A DNA stretch of 64,000 nucleotides from Deltaproteobacteria bacterium (GTDB lineage: Bacteria; Myxococcota_A; Polyangia; Polyangiales; Houyiibacteriaceae). The notes beneath the pieces are model-generated. The model ran no database searches, was not told the DNA's origin, and was given only the letters and a program-made list of their open reading frames with translations. Location: contig JAEPMI010000009.1 of assembly GCA_017644045.1 (NCBI GenBank), positions 310,001 through 374,000 on the forward strand, given 5' to 3'. This document shows, in pieces, positions 36,612 to 46,108 of the stretch. A program made the position numbers and the translations under genes. Position 1 is the stretch's first letter. Each line of letters starts with the position of its first letter.

Positions 36612-36661
36612 GGCGATCATAGGGTCGTCGGGAGGAAGTGTTAGCCCGGTCCGATCGTAGA

Positions 36662-37297
36662 ATGGGCCCGATGCTTCAGGGAGCAATCATCGGTGCGGTC
36701 GTCGGCCTCGTGGTGTTCATCTTCACGGCGATCAAACAGAAGAAGGGCGGATCCAACGTCATGGCGGCCCTTCGTGCCGGCGGTCCGGAGGGTCGCGTCG
36801 CGCTCGATGGCTACGTCTCACCGGTCCATGGAAAGGCCTCGGCGAACAAGCTCCTCGACCTCCTCGAGCGGTACTCGTGGCTGGCCGTGATCGGCGACTT
36901 CGACGACCTCGAGCGCGAGGCCGCGGGTCTGGACGGCCACATCAACATCGTGAGCCAGCTCCAGGCGCAGGCCGCGGTCGGGCTCCTGGCCCACCGCACC
37001 GAGCAGCGGGATCTCGACCGGCTCCGAGCGGTCGCGGACAGGATCGAGCAGGAGGGCGGCGCGCTCTCGAAGCTGGTGAAGAAGCAGGTGCGCGACCTGG
37101 CCAACGTCGCCAACGCCCTCGAGACCCGGCAGCTCGACGTCGAAGCGCAGCAGCGCGTGCTCGGCAAGGCCCGCCAGTCGGGTCCCGGCACCAAGCTCGT
37201 GCTCCTGCGCTTCGTGGCCCGCGCGATCGAGCAGAGCGGCGGCAACGCCGCCCACCTGAAGCAGGAAGCCGACCAGGTGATGCAGAAGCTCGGCTGA
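36662..37297 (+). CDS. Membrane-anchored helical hypothetical protein
   Basis: 211 residues. One N-terminal transmembrane helix ([17 protein letters not shown]) followed by a Lys-rich boundary and a soluble domain of long helices ([42 protein letters not shown]), with coiled-coil-like heptads. Alternative ATG at 36671. No family recognised. Confidence 0.72.
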   Translation: MGPMLQGAIIGAVVGLVVFIFTAIKQKKGGSNVMAALRAGGPEGRVALDGYVSPVHGKASANKLLDLLERYSWLAVIGDFDDLEREAAGLDGHINIVSQLQAQAAVGLLAHRTEQRDLDRLRAVADRIEQEGGALSKLVKKQVRDLANVANALETRQLDVEAQQRVLGKARQSGPGTKLVLLRFVARAIEQSGGNAAHLKQEADQVMQKLG

Positions 37298-37396
37298 GGT
37301 AGGTGCGACCGGGCGTGGGTGGGAAACTCGCGATCGCATGCAATGCTCTTGGGCGCGCCGCGCACTGGTGCAGGGAAAGGTCAAAGGAGCCCTCCC

Positions 37397-39172
37397 TTGC
37401 GACGCTCGATTCCCCTCGCTCTCATCGCTCTTCTCGCCACCGCGCCCGCCGCGGCCGACGCACCGATCGTTCTCCTCGCGGGCGACGCGCCCCAGATGGA
37501 GGCGCTCGCGTCGGCGTTGCAGCTCGCCATCGCCGGCGATGGTTGGCGAGTGGTTCCCAGCGCGTCTGTGGAGGGCTCGACCGCCCTGCAGCGCGCCGCG
37601 ACCGCTCAGGCCGCGGCCCAGCAGGCGGGCGCTCGCGCGACGCTCTGGGTCGAGCAGGGGCCCGAAGAAGGGGTGCTGGTCCGGTTGGTGGACGCCGAGG
37701 GCGAGTCGCCGCGGCACGCGCCGCTGCCGACCACGCTCGAGCTGGCCGACCCCCGCGCCTTCGCGGCGGTCGCCGCGTCGCTCCTCGACGAGCTCGTGTC
37801 GCCGCCGCAGCGCCTGCGCATCCGCGTGCAGGTCTCGGTCGAAGCGGAAGACGGCGAGTTCGTCGCCGACGGCGGCAGCGCGCGGGTCGTGGCCGGGACC
37901 CAGAGCGCGGAAGCCGTGCTCGGCGAGCAGCCGGTGGAGGTCATCGTCGAGCCGGAGCCGGCGACGATCGTCTCGCCGCAGTCGGAGGTCGAGGCCGAGC
38001 TCGAGCAGGCCGCCGCGGAGGTCGAAGCGGAGCTCGAGGAAGCCTCCGCCGAGGTCGAAGCGGAGCTCGAGGAAGCCGCCGCGGAGGTCGAAGCGGAGCT
38101 CGAGGAAGCCGCCGCCGAGGTCGAGGCCGAGCTCGAGGGCACCGAGGCCGAGGCGGACGGTTGGTGGTTCGGTCTGGACTTCGCGCCCTTCGTCGGCGCG
38201 TCCTCCGTTCCGCAGGGGCGCGGTCGGCGCAGTCTCTCGCTCGGCGTCCTCGGAACCCTCAGCGCTGGCGTCGACGGAGTCGCCTTGAGCGCGGGGCTCA
38301 ACGTCCTCACCGCGAACAGCACCGGCGTGCTGGCCGCGGCCGGCGCCAACTGGAACCACGGCACGATGCGCGGCGCGCAGCTCTCGGCCGGCGCCAACGT
38401 CAACGTCGGCACCTTCCGCGGGGTGCAGGCCACCGCCGGCGCGAACCTGGTGATCGGCCATGGCCACGGCGCCCAGCTGAGCGCTGGCCTGAACCTCGCG
38501 ACCGGCGCGTTCCACGGCGTCCAGGCGACGTCGGGTGTGAACTACGCCCGCGGCGGGAGCGGCCTACAGGTGGGCTCGCTGAACATCCAGAACGCGGAGT
38601 ACGACGGCTTCCAGGTCGGCGTGGTCAACATCTCGCGTGGGACGAAGTTCTCCCTCGGGCTCATCAACGTGGTGCGCGGCGGTCGCACTCACCTCGAGCT
38701 CACCTACGGGGCCGACGGCTTCGGCTTCGCGATGGTGAAGCACGGAGCCCGGCGCTGGCACTGGATCTACTCGATCGGTGGCCGGCCCCCGCTCGGCGCG
38801 GGCGAGGACGCCGTGCTCGCGGCCGGCATCGGTGTCGGTGGCCACTTCCCGATGACAGAGCGCTTCGCCCTCGACCTGGATTTCGTGAGCCACTACCTCC
38901 ACGACTTCCAGGGCACGGACGAGCTGCCGGAGGAGCTGGGCTCGGAGATCCTCTCCTCGCTTCGCCTGGTCGGGCAGCTCGCGCTCCACCAGCGCTTCGC
39001 GCTGGTCTTCGGCGTCTCGCTCAACTTGCTCACCACGTACGCGGACGAGAGCTCGTATGTGCCTTGGGCGATCGACCTCGGGACCAGTGACGTAGCGTCC
39101 ACGCCCTTGGACATTCAGCAGTGGCGGAACCACCTCTGGCCGAGCGTCTTCGTGGGCGTCCGGGCCTTCTGA
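37397..39172 (+). CDS. Exported protein with 11-residue coiled-coil repeats and LA_2272-like surface repeats
   Basis: 591 residues from a TTG codon at 37397, chosen because AAAGGAG lies just before it and the protein then opens with a Sec signal (RRSIPLALIALLATAPAAADA). Residues about 196-248 are near-identical 11-residue repeats (AEVEAELEEA) encoded by 33-bp DNA repeats. After WWFGLDFAPFVG comes a series of short Gly/Asn strands (GVQATAGANLVIG, GAQLSAGLNLATG, GLQVGSLNIQN, GFQVGVVNISRG), resembling LA_2272-family surface repeats. The C-terminus ends in aromatic SVFVGVRAF like a barrel. Eight bp before the sigma factor gene; likely its operon. Confidence 0.75.
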   Translation: MRRSIPLALIALLATAPAAADAPIVLLAGDAPQMEALASALQLAIAGDGWRVVPSASVEGSTALQRAATAQAAAQQAGARATLWVEQGPEEGVLVRLVDAEGESPRHAPLPTTLELADPRAFAAVAASLLDELVSPPQRLRIRVQVSVEAEDGEFVADGGSARVVAGTQSAEAVLGEQPVEVIVEPEPATIVSPQSEVEAELEQAAAEVEAELEEASAEVEAELEEAAAEVEAELEEAAAEVEAELEGTEAEADGWWFGLDFAPFVGASSVPQGRGRRSLSLGVLGTLSAGVDGVALSAGLNVLTANSTGVLAAAGANWNHGTMRGAQLSAGANVNVGTFRGVQATAGANLVIGHGHGAQLSAGLNLATGAFHGVQATSGVNYARGGSGLQVGSLNIQNAEYDGFQVGVVNISRGTKFSLGLINVVRGGRTHLELTYGADGFGFAMVKHGARRWHWIYSIGGRPPLGAGEDAVLAAGIGVGGHFPMTERFALDLDFVSHYLHDFQGTDELPEELGSEILSSLRLVGQLALHQRFALVFGVSLNLLTTYADESSYVPWAIDLGTSDVASTPLDIQQWRNHLWPSVFVGVRAF

Positions 39173-39180
39173 GGTCGACG

Positions 39181-39861
39181 ATGAGCGCCCCGACGAGAAA
39201 AATCGCCGCCCACGTGCAACGTTGGCAGCGCGCCGCTCCACAGGGGCGACGATGGACTCCCGAGCTCGTGCCTGAGGACCCCCGACCGATGCGCCCCACC
39301 GATGGGCAGATGCCGAGCGTCGATGCCCTCCGGTCCGGTGATCGGCGAGCGCTCGAGACCGCCCTCCGCGAGCTCCAGCCGGACGTGCGCCGCTGGCTCC
39401 ACCGCATGCTCGGGCCCCGGCCCGACCTCGACGACGCCAACCAGGACGCGCTGGTCGCCCTGGCGAAGGCTCTGCCGACCTTCGAGGGTCGCAGCAGCGT
39501 TCGGACCTTCGCCCGCCGCATCACCGTCCGGGTGGCCTATCGCTACTTCGGGAAGCGGAAGAAGCAGGAGGCGCTGGCGCTCGTGCCGCCGCCGCCCGAC
39601 GAGATCGATCCGGAGTCGCGAGCCATGGACCGCGAGGCCCTACGGCGGCTCCATCGCTGCCTCGAGGACCTCCCGCCCAACCGCCGTATGGCGTTCCTCC
39701 TCTGTTGCGTGGAGGGACTCGAGCCGCGCGAGGCGGCCGAGGTCGAGGGCTGCTCCCCGAACGCGATGCGGACGCGGCTGAGCCACGCCCGCGCGGCGGT
39801 GGCCGAACGGCTCGCGAGCGACCCTTACATGAAGGCCCTGGCCCAGCGGAGGGGACGATGA
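39181..39861 (+). CDS. ECF-type RNA polymerase sigma factor
   Basis: 226 residues from the ATG at 39181 (39289 is an alternative; it would remove 36 poorly conserved residues). Sigma region 2: DDANQDALVALAKALPTFEGRSSVRTFARRITVRVAYRY; region 4: LEDLPPNRRMAFLLCCVEGLEPREAAEVEGCSPNAMRTRLSHAR. It overlaps the FecR-domain gene by 4 bp (ATGA), so that protein may be its regulator. Target promoters unknown. Confidence 0.88.
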   Translation: MSAPTRKIAAHVQRWQRAAPQGRRWTPELVPEDPRPMRPTDGQMPSVDALRSGDRRALETALRELQPDVRRWLHRMLGPRPDLDDANQDALVALAKALPTFEGRSSVRTFARRITVRVAYRYFGKRKKQEALALVPPPPDEIDPESRAMDREALRRLHRCLEDLPPNRRMAFLLCCVEGLEPREAAEVEGCSPNAMRTRLSHARAAVAERLASDPYMKALAQRRGR

Positions 39862-41147
39862 GCGACGAGCTGATCGACGAGCTGGGCCGCATCGCCCATC
39901 GCGACTCGCCCCCGCCGCTGGCGCTGGACGATCTCGATCGGATGATCGGCGCCGCCCTCGACGCGACCGAGGACGAGGCACCCCAGGCTCCCCCAGCGAA
40001 GCGTCGACGCGGCTGGTGGATCGCGGCCGCGGCGGCCGTGCTCCTGGCGGTGGGTGGCGGCTACCTGCTCGGAGGCCACAACGCGAAGCAGCCGCCGCTC
40101 CAGGCGCGGCTGGCGAGTGGTGACGTCTTGGTGGCGAGCCCCGGCGCCCACTTCGAGGTGCTCGAGCAGGGCCCCCTGGTCCGCCGACTCGAGCTGAGCG
40201 AGGGGCTGGTCCTCTTCGACGTGGAGCCGCTCGGCGACGAGGGTCGCTTCGAGGTGGTCACGCCGGATGGTGTGGTGCGCGTTCGCGGCACGGTGTTCTC
40301 GGTGGAAGCCGGCGAAGAGACGGTCGTCCGGGTCTACGAGGGCCGCGTGGAGGTGGAACGCGGAGGCTCGGTGGTCACGCTCGGCGAGAGCCAGATGTGG
40401 CGACGCGGCGAGACGGTCGCGTGGGATGCGGGACCGCTGGCGGACGAGGCCGCGACGGCGGTGGCCGCGCGGGTGGAAGAGCGTGCCCGGGTGGCGAGCG
40501 CTGCGGAGCGGCGCACGGCGGTCGGTGATCCGCGCCCGGAGTCGGAGTCGGCGGTCGGTGGTCGGCTCCCGGAGTCGGACGTCGGTGGTCGGCTCGCGGA
40601 GTCGGATGTCGGCGATCGGCTCGCGGAGTCGGAGTCGGATGTCGGCGATCGGCTCGCGGAGTCGGAGTCGTCGGTCGCCGTCGCGTCGACCACCGAGCCC
40701 GCCTCGCCCCGACCCCGTCCCGTTCGCGTCGAGCGTGACGACGTGCAGCGTTGGCTCGCCGCCGGTGACTACGAGCGCGCCCGCAGCACCGCCGCGGCGC
40801 GAGGCTGGACCCAGCTCGAGGCCGACGCGCTCCGTGCGCTCGGTCGCTACGCGGATGCCGCGGATCGCTATGACGAGGTCGCCCAGAACGGCAACGGCAC
40901 CGCCGCCTTCGAAGCCGCGCAGCTCCGCTTCCAGCGGCTGAGCGATCCGAGCGGCGCCCTCGCGTCGCTGCAGGCGGCGCCGGCCCCCGCGGCGCTCGAC
41001 GAGCGGCGGCTCGGCCTGGAGGCACGGCTGCTCGTTCGGCTCGGGCGCTCGACCGAAGCGCGCGCCATCGCGGAGCGCTATCTCGAGGCCCACCCGCAGG
41101 GCGGACTGGCTCGATGGATGACGGAGCTCCGCGACGGCGCGGAGTGA
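39858..41147 (+). CDS. FecR-domain membrane protein with TPR-like C-terminus
   Basis: 429 residues. One transmembrane helix (WWIAAAAAVLLAVGGGYLLGG, about 50-70), then a FecR domain (VLVASPGAHFEVL, GRFEVVTPDGVVRVRGTVFSV, VRVYEGRVEVERGG). A linker near residues 225-275 (AVGDPRPESESAVGGRLPES) is encoded by the CCGAC-family repeat on the opposite strand. The C-terminal 120 residues are TPR-like (YADAADRYDEVAQNG). Paired with the sigma factor by a 4-bp overlap; probably an anti-sigma or signal-relay protein. Confidence 0.83.
   Translation: MSDELIDELGRIAHRDSPPPLALDDLDRMIGAALDATEDEAPQAPPAKRRRGWWIAAAAAVLLAVGGGYLLGGHNAKQPPLQARLASGDVLVASPGAHFEVLEQGPLVRRLELSEGLVLFDVEPLGDEGRFEVVTPDGVVRVRGTVFSVEAGEETVVRVYEGRVEVERGGSVVTLGESQMWRRGETVAWDAGPLADEAATAVAARVEERARVASAAERRTAVGDPRPESESAVGGRLPESDVGGRLAESDVGDRLAESESDVGDRLAESESSVAVASTTEPASPRPRPVRVERDDVQRWLAAGDYERARSTAAARGWTQLEADALRALGRYADAADRYDEVAQNGNGTAAFEAAQLRFQRLSDPSGALASLQAAPAPAALDERRLGLEARLLVRLGRSTEARAIAERYLEAHPQGGLARWMTELRDGAE
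40534..40680 (-). repeat. CCGAC-family repeat inside the FecR gene
   Basis: On the minus strand this segment shows the same CCGAC/CCGA units as blocks A and B (on the plus strand GAGTCGGA, ATCGGCTCGCGGAGTCGG). It stays in frame and encodes a Ser/Glu/Asp/Gly linker between the FecR and TPR parts, so either it has invaded a tolerant linker or it arose by local slippage. Confidence 0.65.
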
Positions 41148-41175
41148 GCGATAGCAGCCGAAGCGCCCCTCTCGG

Positions 41176-42294
41176 TCAGATCAGCGTCACCGGCACACAG
41201 GGCGAGCTGGCCGCGCCCACCACCCGGATCGGCGAGGTGGGCAACACCGTCTCGAACTCCCGGGTCTCCAGATCGAGGCGAATGACCTTGCTCTCGCGGA
41301 AGCGTGGGCTCACCGCGCAGGTCTCCTCGCAAGCGATCACGCAGCTCCGTACCTCCTCGGTGAGGAAGCCGCCGCAGGCATCGGTCATCATCGCCGTCTC
41401 GAGCACGCACTGCAGGTGCTCGGCACAGACCTCGTCGGCACGGCAGTCGGCCAAATCGGTCGCGCACTCCGCCTGGAGGCATGGCTCGCAGCCCTCGTCG
41501 ACGGCTTCGGTGAAGATGTAGATGGAGCCGCCGTAGAAGGCGACCGCGGAGGCATTGGTCTTGTTGAGCCCCTCGAGCGGGAAGACGTCGAGCTCGGCCC
41601 CCGTCGCTCGGTCGAGCTCGACGATCTTCACCGGGTCGACGCCCGTGAAGGCGTAGAGGCGCCCGTCGCCCGTGCCGGTGAGCTCGCCACCGTCGTAGTC
41701 GAGCGAGCCGATGTCGGTCAGATCACCCGACTCGGGGTCGATCACGCCGAGCCGTCCCAGGTCTTCGCCCTCGTCGAAGGAGCCGTCACCCGAGTAGGTC
41801 TGGACGTACAGATCGCTGCACGGGTTCGTCTCCGACTCGGCGACGAACGAGGTGCCGAAGAGCCCGAAGTCGGGGTTCCGCCGCAGGTAGGGCGACTCGG
41901 TACAAGGGCCCGGGTCGTTCACGTCGATGGTCTGGAAGCTCATCGACTCGATGCCGAGGATCCACGCGATGCCGCGCTCGTCGACCGCCATGGAGAAAGG
42001 CACCTCGCCGCCGCACACGGGACCGGCCACGAAGGCGAACTCGTCCGAGCGTGGGTCGAAGCTCCAGAGCTCGCCGTCGGCGCTCATCAGGAAGATCAGC
42101 TCCTGATGGAGCCCCGAGGTGCATGTGCAGCCGCGGCCGGCGTCGCCCTCGAAGGCGTCCGGCATGGTGAACATGTCGCTCTCCGCCGGTCCGGAGTCTC
42201 GCGTGGGCCCGTCGTCACCACGGTCGTCGTCGCCGCACCCGAGTGCGAGCAGCATCGAGAGTCCCACCAGAAGCCGAGCATCCGTCCAACGCAT
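41176..42294 (-). CDS. Cys-rich beta-propeller-like lipoprotein
   Basis: 372 residues. Signal MRWTDARLLVGLSMLLALGC (lipobox LALGC), then an Asp-rich linker and CTCTSG. The body has repeating short strands with Asp turns (ADGELWSFDPRSDEFAFVAG, FSMAVDERGIAWILGIE), propeller-like. A Cys-dense insert lies near the C-terminus (CEPCLQAECATDLADCRADEVCAEHLQC). No catalytic motif. Convergent with the FecR gene and divergent from 42430. Confidence 0.72.
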   Translation of the reverse strand: MRWTDARLLVGLSMLLALGCGDDDRGDDGPTRDSGPAESDMFTMPDAFEGDAGRGCTCTSGLHQELIFLMSADGELWSFDPRSDEFAFVAGPVCGGEVPFSMAVDERGIAWILGIESMSFQTIDVNDPGPCTESPYLRRNPDFGLFGTSFVAESETNPCSDLYVQTYSGDGSFDEGEDLGRLGVIDPESGDLTDIGSLDYDGGELTGTGDGRLYAFTGVDPVKIVELDRATGAELDVFPLEGLNKTNASAVAFYGGSIYIFTEAVDEGCEPCLQAECATDLADCRADEVCAEHLQCVLETAMMTDACGGFLTEEVRSCVIACEETCAVSPRFRESKVIRLDLETREFETVLPTSPIRVVGAASSPCVPVTLI

Positions 42295-42429
42295 GCGCGC
42301 ATGCTAGCGGCAGTGGCCCTCGCTGGCCCCTCACAGGTCGATCGGGGCGCTTCCGCCAGCAACTCCCAACTCGTACCCGATCAGGGGTAGGATGACGTCG
42401 CCGATGGTGAGGAAAGGACGGCCGGCTCG

Positions 42430-43569
42430 GTGAGCACCCCAAGTGAACGCCCGGGTCGAGGTGAAGGGCTCGCCCTGGTCATCGACGGCGAGCTGCCCGT
42501 GGGCCCGTGGCGTCTGGGCGCGGGTCCCTGGCCGCGGAGCGGCGGCTGCGGGCGGAACTCGCGGCGGACGAGCGTTCGTGGTCCACGCGCGGGCGTCCTG
42601 ACCGAACTCCGTCGGCTTCCCGGCAAGGCGAACCCGACGCGCCATCGCTACGCGCGCTCCGGGGTCGCGGTCGCCTCGGACGGCTTCCGGGTCACCTCCC
42701 GCCGCCGACTCTTCGCCTTCGACCCCGCGGGCGAAGCGCTCTGGGAGACCGGACTGCTCGGAGACGAGCAGTCTCGCTTCGAGGCGGGCCCGCTCATCCT
42801 CGAAAACGACGTGACCGTGGTCGCGCTGGATCACCACTTCGCCTTCGTCGACGCAGCGGGCGCACTGCTCGGGAAGATCGAGGTCGACGGCGGCGCGCTC
42901 GACGACTCCGGCCACTCGCCGGCGCTCACCGCCGACGGTCGGCTGATCCTCACCGGTGCACTCCGGGAGGTGTCCGTGGTCGGGTTCGATGGACTGGCCT
43001 ACTCGCTCGGCGAGCACGGGCTCGACATCGCCCCGCCCGCCGTCTCGCCCGACGGCAGCTTGGTCGTCGCCGGGTTCTCCGGGGGCGGCTTGGTGCGGAT
43101 CGATCCCGTCGATGGCCAGGTGCGTGCGGAGACCGACTTCCGGAACGCCGATCAGATGCCCTCGGTCGGCACGGACGGATCCATGGCGGCGGGCTCGTCC
43201 TTCGGGATGGGTGGCCTCTTCGGCCCGGACGGGAACCGAATCGCGTCCGTCGAGGCGCAGCTCTTCGCCAGCCTCGACGATGGCTGGCTCGCGATGAGCT
43301 ACGGCGCGCTTCGACGCCTCGACGCGAAGGGCAAGGAGCTGTGGGCGCACTCGCTCGGCGACGGCATCGAAGTCGGGTGGCACCAGCGGATGGTCGCGGA
43401 TGTGGACGGCTACGCGTATTGCGCGCTGCCAGGCAGCATCGCGTGCGTCGACCCCGAGGGGAATCGGGTCTTCGAGCTCTCGCTCCCCGACCGACCGACC
43501 GCGATGGCGCCGCTCGGCGACGGGGTGATGGTCGTGGTCACGGCAGAGCGCGTCCTCCGCTTGGACTAG
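42430..43569 (+). CDS. PQQ-like beta-propeller protein, cytoplasmic
   Basis: 379 residues from a GTG start. Repeating motifs such as RRLFAFDPAGEALWETGLLG, FAFVDAAGALLGKIEVDG and LRRLDAKGKELWAHSLGDG are PQQ-propeller blades, but there is no signal peptide. Likely a scaffold or sensor; no function visible. It begins a row of genes that ends at 45564. Confidence 0.7.
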   Translation: MSTPSERPGRGEGLALVIDGELPVGPWRLGAGPWPRSGGCGRNSRRTSVRGPRAGVLTELRRLPGKANPTRHRYARSGVAVASDGFRVTSRRRLFAFDPAGEALWETGLLGDEQSRFEAGPLILENDVTVVALDHHFAFVDAAGALLGKIEVDGGALDDSGHSPALTADGRLILTGALREVSVVGFDGLAYSLGEHGLDIAPPAVSPDGSLVVAGFSGGGLVRIDPVDGQVRAETDFRNADQMPSVGTDGSMAAGSSFGMGGLFGPDGNRIASVEAQLFASLDDGWLAMSYGALRRLDAKGKELWAHSLGDGIEVGWHQRMVADVDGYAYCALPGSIACVDPEGNRVFELSLPDRPTAMAPLGDGVMVVVTAERVLRLD

Positions 43570-43615
43570 CACTAGCCCGAAGCTCCGCCGAGGACGCACC
43601 CGAGAGCGGAAGATC

Positions 43616-44677
43616 GTGGTCGCCACCGCGTATGCCGAGTCGATGGGGGCCCCACGACGCGTCATGCTCCTCCTCGCTGAGTCCAGTCTGCTCGGTGCCG
43701 GCGCTGGCTGCGACGGAGCAGACGTCCCGTGGCTGTTCCTCGCACCGATGCTGGTCGTCGTCGGACTCGGAGCGCTCGCAGCGGTATCCCTCATCGTGGC
43801 CGGCTTCGCCGGTCTGGCGATCGCTGGCCCGCTCGGACATCTGGCTCGGAGGTCGAGACGCTCGCGAGCGCTACGACGCGAGAAGGCCGAGCTGAGTCGC
43901 GGACGGTGGGCCGTCCTCACGGAGCTCGCCCCTCGGGCCGGCGCGCTGACGAGGATCGGCCTCGAGCTGGGGCCCGTGGTGCCGCTCGCGCGCGACCGCT
44001 GGCTCGTGGGGTGCCTCGACCAGACGCAGGTAGTGCTGTGTCACCGTGGTCGGGAACGCAGAGTCCTCATGGAGGACCTGGACCTGAGTGTCGCTGGTTG
44101 GTTGGCGCTCCTGGAGGAGACCCTCGCCGAGCGAACCACCGACCCGGTCCTCTCTCGGCCCATCGATGGGATGGCCGACCTCGCGGCCGCCATCGAAGAG
44201 TCCAACGAGTTCCTGGCGGAGCCCGTGGGCCTGTTCGAGGATTGGACCGTGAGCGATGGCGCCGATCGCACCGACGTGCTCGCGCTGGCACGCCCTCGAG
44301 CGCCCTACCCCATCGTCACTCGACCCGAGAAGCCCGTCCTCGAACGACGGTTCGCAGCGTTCTGCGAGCTCCACGGGGCCGACCTGGGGCTGGAGGACAT
44401 GGAGGACCTCTTTCCGCACGCCCGCGCCGCACGGCGGTGGCTCGCCGCTTCACGGTTGGCGACCGCCGCGCGAAACGAAGCCGAGGAAGAACCCGAGCAA
44501 CTCTACGTGGACGGCGACCGCTATCTCGTGGTGCGCTTCTCGTTCGACGAGCCCTGGGTCATCGAAGAATTCCCCAACGGCGCGGCCTACCTCTTCCACG
44601 TGTTGCTACGCCCCGTGCTCGAAGAGTTTCGCCGCCACCACACGCTCCGCGGCCTCGACCGCTTCCCTGCAGAATGA
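43616..44677 (+). CDS. Membrane-anchored hypothetical protein, partner of 44674
   Basis: 353 residues. GTG at 43616, or ATG at 43643. An N-terminal membrane segment (WLFLAPMLVVVGLGALAAVSLIV) is followed by a basic stretch (LARRSRRSRALRREKAELSRG) and a soluble domain (LFEDWTVSDGADRTDVLALA). Overlaps the next gene by 4 bp (ATGA). No recognised family. Confidence 0.7.
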   Translation: MVATAYAESMGAPRRVMLLLAESSLLGAGAGCDGADVPWLFLAPMLVVVGLGALAAVSLIVAGFAGLAIAGPLGHLARRSRRSRALRREKAELSRGRWAVLTELAPRAGALTRIGLELGPVVPLARDRWLVGCLDQTQVVLCHRGRERRVLMEDLDLSVAGWLALLEETLAERTTDPVLSRPIDGMADLAAAIEESNEFLAEPVGLFEDWTVSDGADRTDVLALARPRAPYPIVTRPEKPVLERRFAAFCELHGADLGLEDMEDLFPHARAARRWLAASRLATAARNEAEEEPEQLYVDGDRYLVVRFSFDEPWVIEEFPNGAAYLFHVLLRPVLEEFRRHHTLRGLDRFPAE

Positions 44678-45564
44678 AGCCGCTCTCCTCCACGATCCTG
44701 GCGCGACTCGAAGGAGTCCGAAACGCCACGAGCGCCGCACCCCTGCTTCGGTTCGAGCTCGACCCCCAGCCGTCGGAGACCGCGAACGGGTGGCGCATCG
44801 GACGACGACGCGACGGGACGGCCCTCGTGGTCACCCCCACTCGACGCGCCATGATGCTCGAGGGGAGCAGCCGAGTGGCGTTCTACGACTGGCTGCGTCG
44901 CGAGCTCGAGGCCGCGGCTGACGCCGCTCGGTCCCTCTCCGACGAAGACGCTCTGGCGCTGGTCGGTGCGCCTTCGACCATGGACGAGCTGGTCACGCGC
45001 CTCGGCGGCGCCGGGCAACCGCTGACCACCGACGACCTTCTCCACGACGTCGGTGCGTGGGACGACCTCGATCCCGACCTCGACGAGGCACCAGCCCTTG
45101 CCGACTGGCTCCCCGAAGGCATGAGCGAGAGCGAGCTCGAAGGCGCTCGGCCGGTGTGCCGTCACGATCGTTCGATGCTGCTCCTATCGAACGGGGGTTT
45201 CATCGAGATCGACGACGCACACGTCAGTCGACTCACTCTTCGGGAGGCGAGCCTCCGCCATCTCGCGCGACCGCACCTGGATGGCGCCACCGCCACGGCC
45301 GAATCGCTCGCCAAAGACACTCCCGAACCCTGGAGCGAGTGGGGAGTCGTCCTGTACCTCCTCCTGCTCTCGCCCTTTGTGGGCCTCGGCAGTCTCGTTG
45401 CCGGGTGCGCCATCGCAGCGGTCGTCGCGGTGGTCGGCCTCTTCCTCACGGAGAGCGGTGTGCAGCTGCCAGACGCCCCCTCGGCCGCGTGGCTCATCGG
45501 GGTGCCATCGTCCGTCGTCTTCCTGATCGCGTCGGTCCTGATCGCCCGCCACGGCGGGGACTGA
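44674..45564 (+). CDS. Hypothetical protein with two C-terminal membrane helices
   Basis: 296 residues. N-terminal soluble part (WRIGRRRDGTALVVTPTRRAMML, SRVAFYDWLRRELEAAADAA), C-terminal hairpin of membrane helices (YLLLLSPFVGLGSLVAGCAI and WLIGVPSSVVFLIASVLIA). Coupled to 43616-44677 by ATGA. Convergent with the thioredoxin gene. Function unknown. Confidence 0.7.
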   Translation: MKPLSSTILARLEGVRNATSAAPLLRFELDPQPSETANGWRIGRRRDGTALVVTPTRRAMMLEGSSRVAFYDWLRRELEAAADAARSLSDEDALALVGAPSTMDELVTRLGGAGQPLTTDDLLHDVGAWDDLDPDLDEAPALADWLPEGMSESELEGARPVCRHDRSMLLLSNGGFIEIDDAHVSRLTLREASLRHLARPHLDGATATAESLAKDTPEPWSEWGVVLYLLLLSPFVGLGSLVAGCAIAAVVAVVGLFLTESGVQLPDAPSAAWLIGVPSSVVFLIASVLIARHGGD

Positions 45565-45580
45565 CGCCTCGAGCGTTCCG

Positions 45581-45964
45581 TCAGGCGTCGGGCTTCTTCG
45601 GGATGCCGAAGATCTCTTCGACGGTCTGCTCGTGGTAGAGGCTGCCGCGCACGCCGATCACACGCTCCTTCTCCTTGCCCTTGTCGAAGTAGAGCACGGT
45701 GGGCGTGCCGGAGATGCGGAGCATGCCCGCGGCGCGAGGTGCGAAGTGTGTGCCCATCTCACACACCTTCACCCGCCCATCGTAGGTCCCGGCGAGCGAC
45801 TGGATCACCGGCTCGAGCTGCTTGCACGGAGCGCAGTTGGGACCCCAGACATCGATGATCACGGGAAGTCCAGAGCGGAGGACCTCCGCCTCGAAGTTCG
45901 CGTCATCGATGTGGAGCGGGGGCTTGGAAGGCGAGATGCCGAAGAGCTTGGAGAGGATTCCCAT
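45581..45964 (-). CDS. Thioredoxin-like protein
   Basis: 127 residues, no signal peptide. Thioredoxin fold with VIIDVWGPNCAPCKQLEPV; the active site is C44-A-P-C47, differing from the classic WCGPC, so its redox potential may differ. The cis-Pro segment is ISGTPTVLYFDKGKE. A short N-terminal extension (MGILSKLFGISPSKPP) is unusual. Transcribed divergently from the MFS gene. Confidence 0.88.
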   Translation of the reverse strand: MGILSKLFGISPSKPPLHIDDANFEAEVLRSGLPVIIDVWGPNCAPCKQLEPVIQSLAGTYDGRVKVCEMGTHFAPRAAGMLRISGTPTVLYFDKGKEKERVIGVRGSLYHEQTVEEIFGIPKKPDA

Positions 45965-46108
45965 GGGACCGGGGGTGGACGCTGGTGAGAAAGAGCGCGT
46001 CGGGCGTCACGCTGACGCGTCTCGTGCGACGGAGTAGCGCGCCACGGTCCGATGCGCCAAAGCACGAGGGCTGCCATTGCGGCGCGCACTGCCCTCCCCT
46101 GCTTCTCG

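Noticed and set aside
37303-39090. Arg-rich 595-codon frame overlapping the surface-repeat gene
   Set aside because: Composition is that of an out-of-frame shadow (Arg over 30 percent); the 37397-39172 frame has a signal peptide and regular repeats.
42331-43920. Long minus-strand reading frame of 529 codons
   Set aside because: It is the mirror of the real plus-strand propeller gene, Arg/Asp-rich without domain or signal; typical of very GC-rich DNA.
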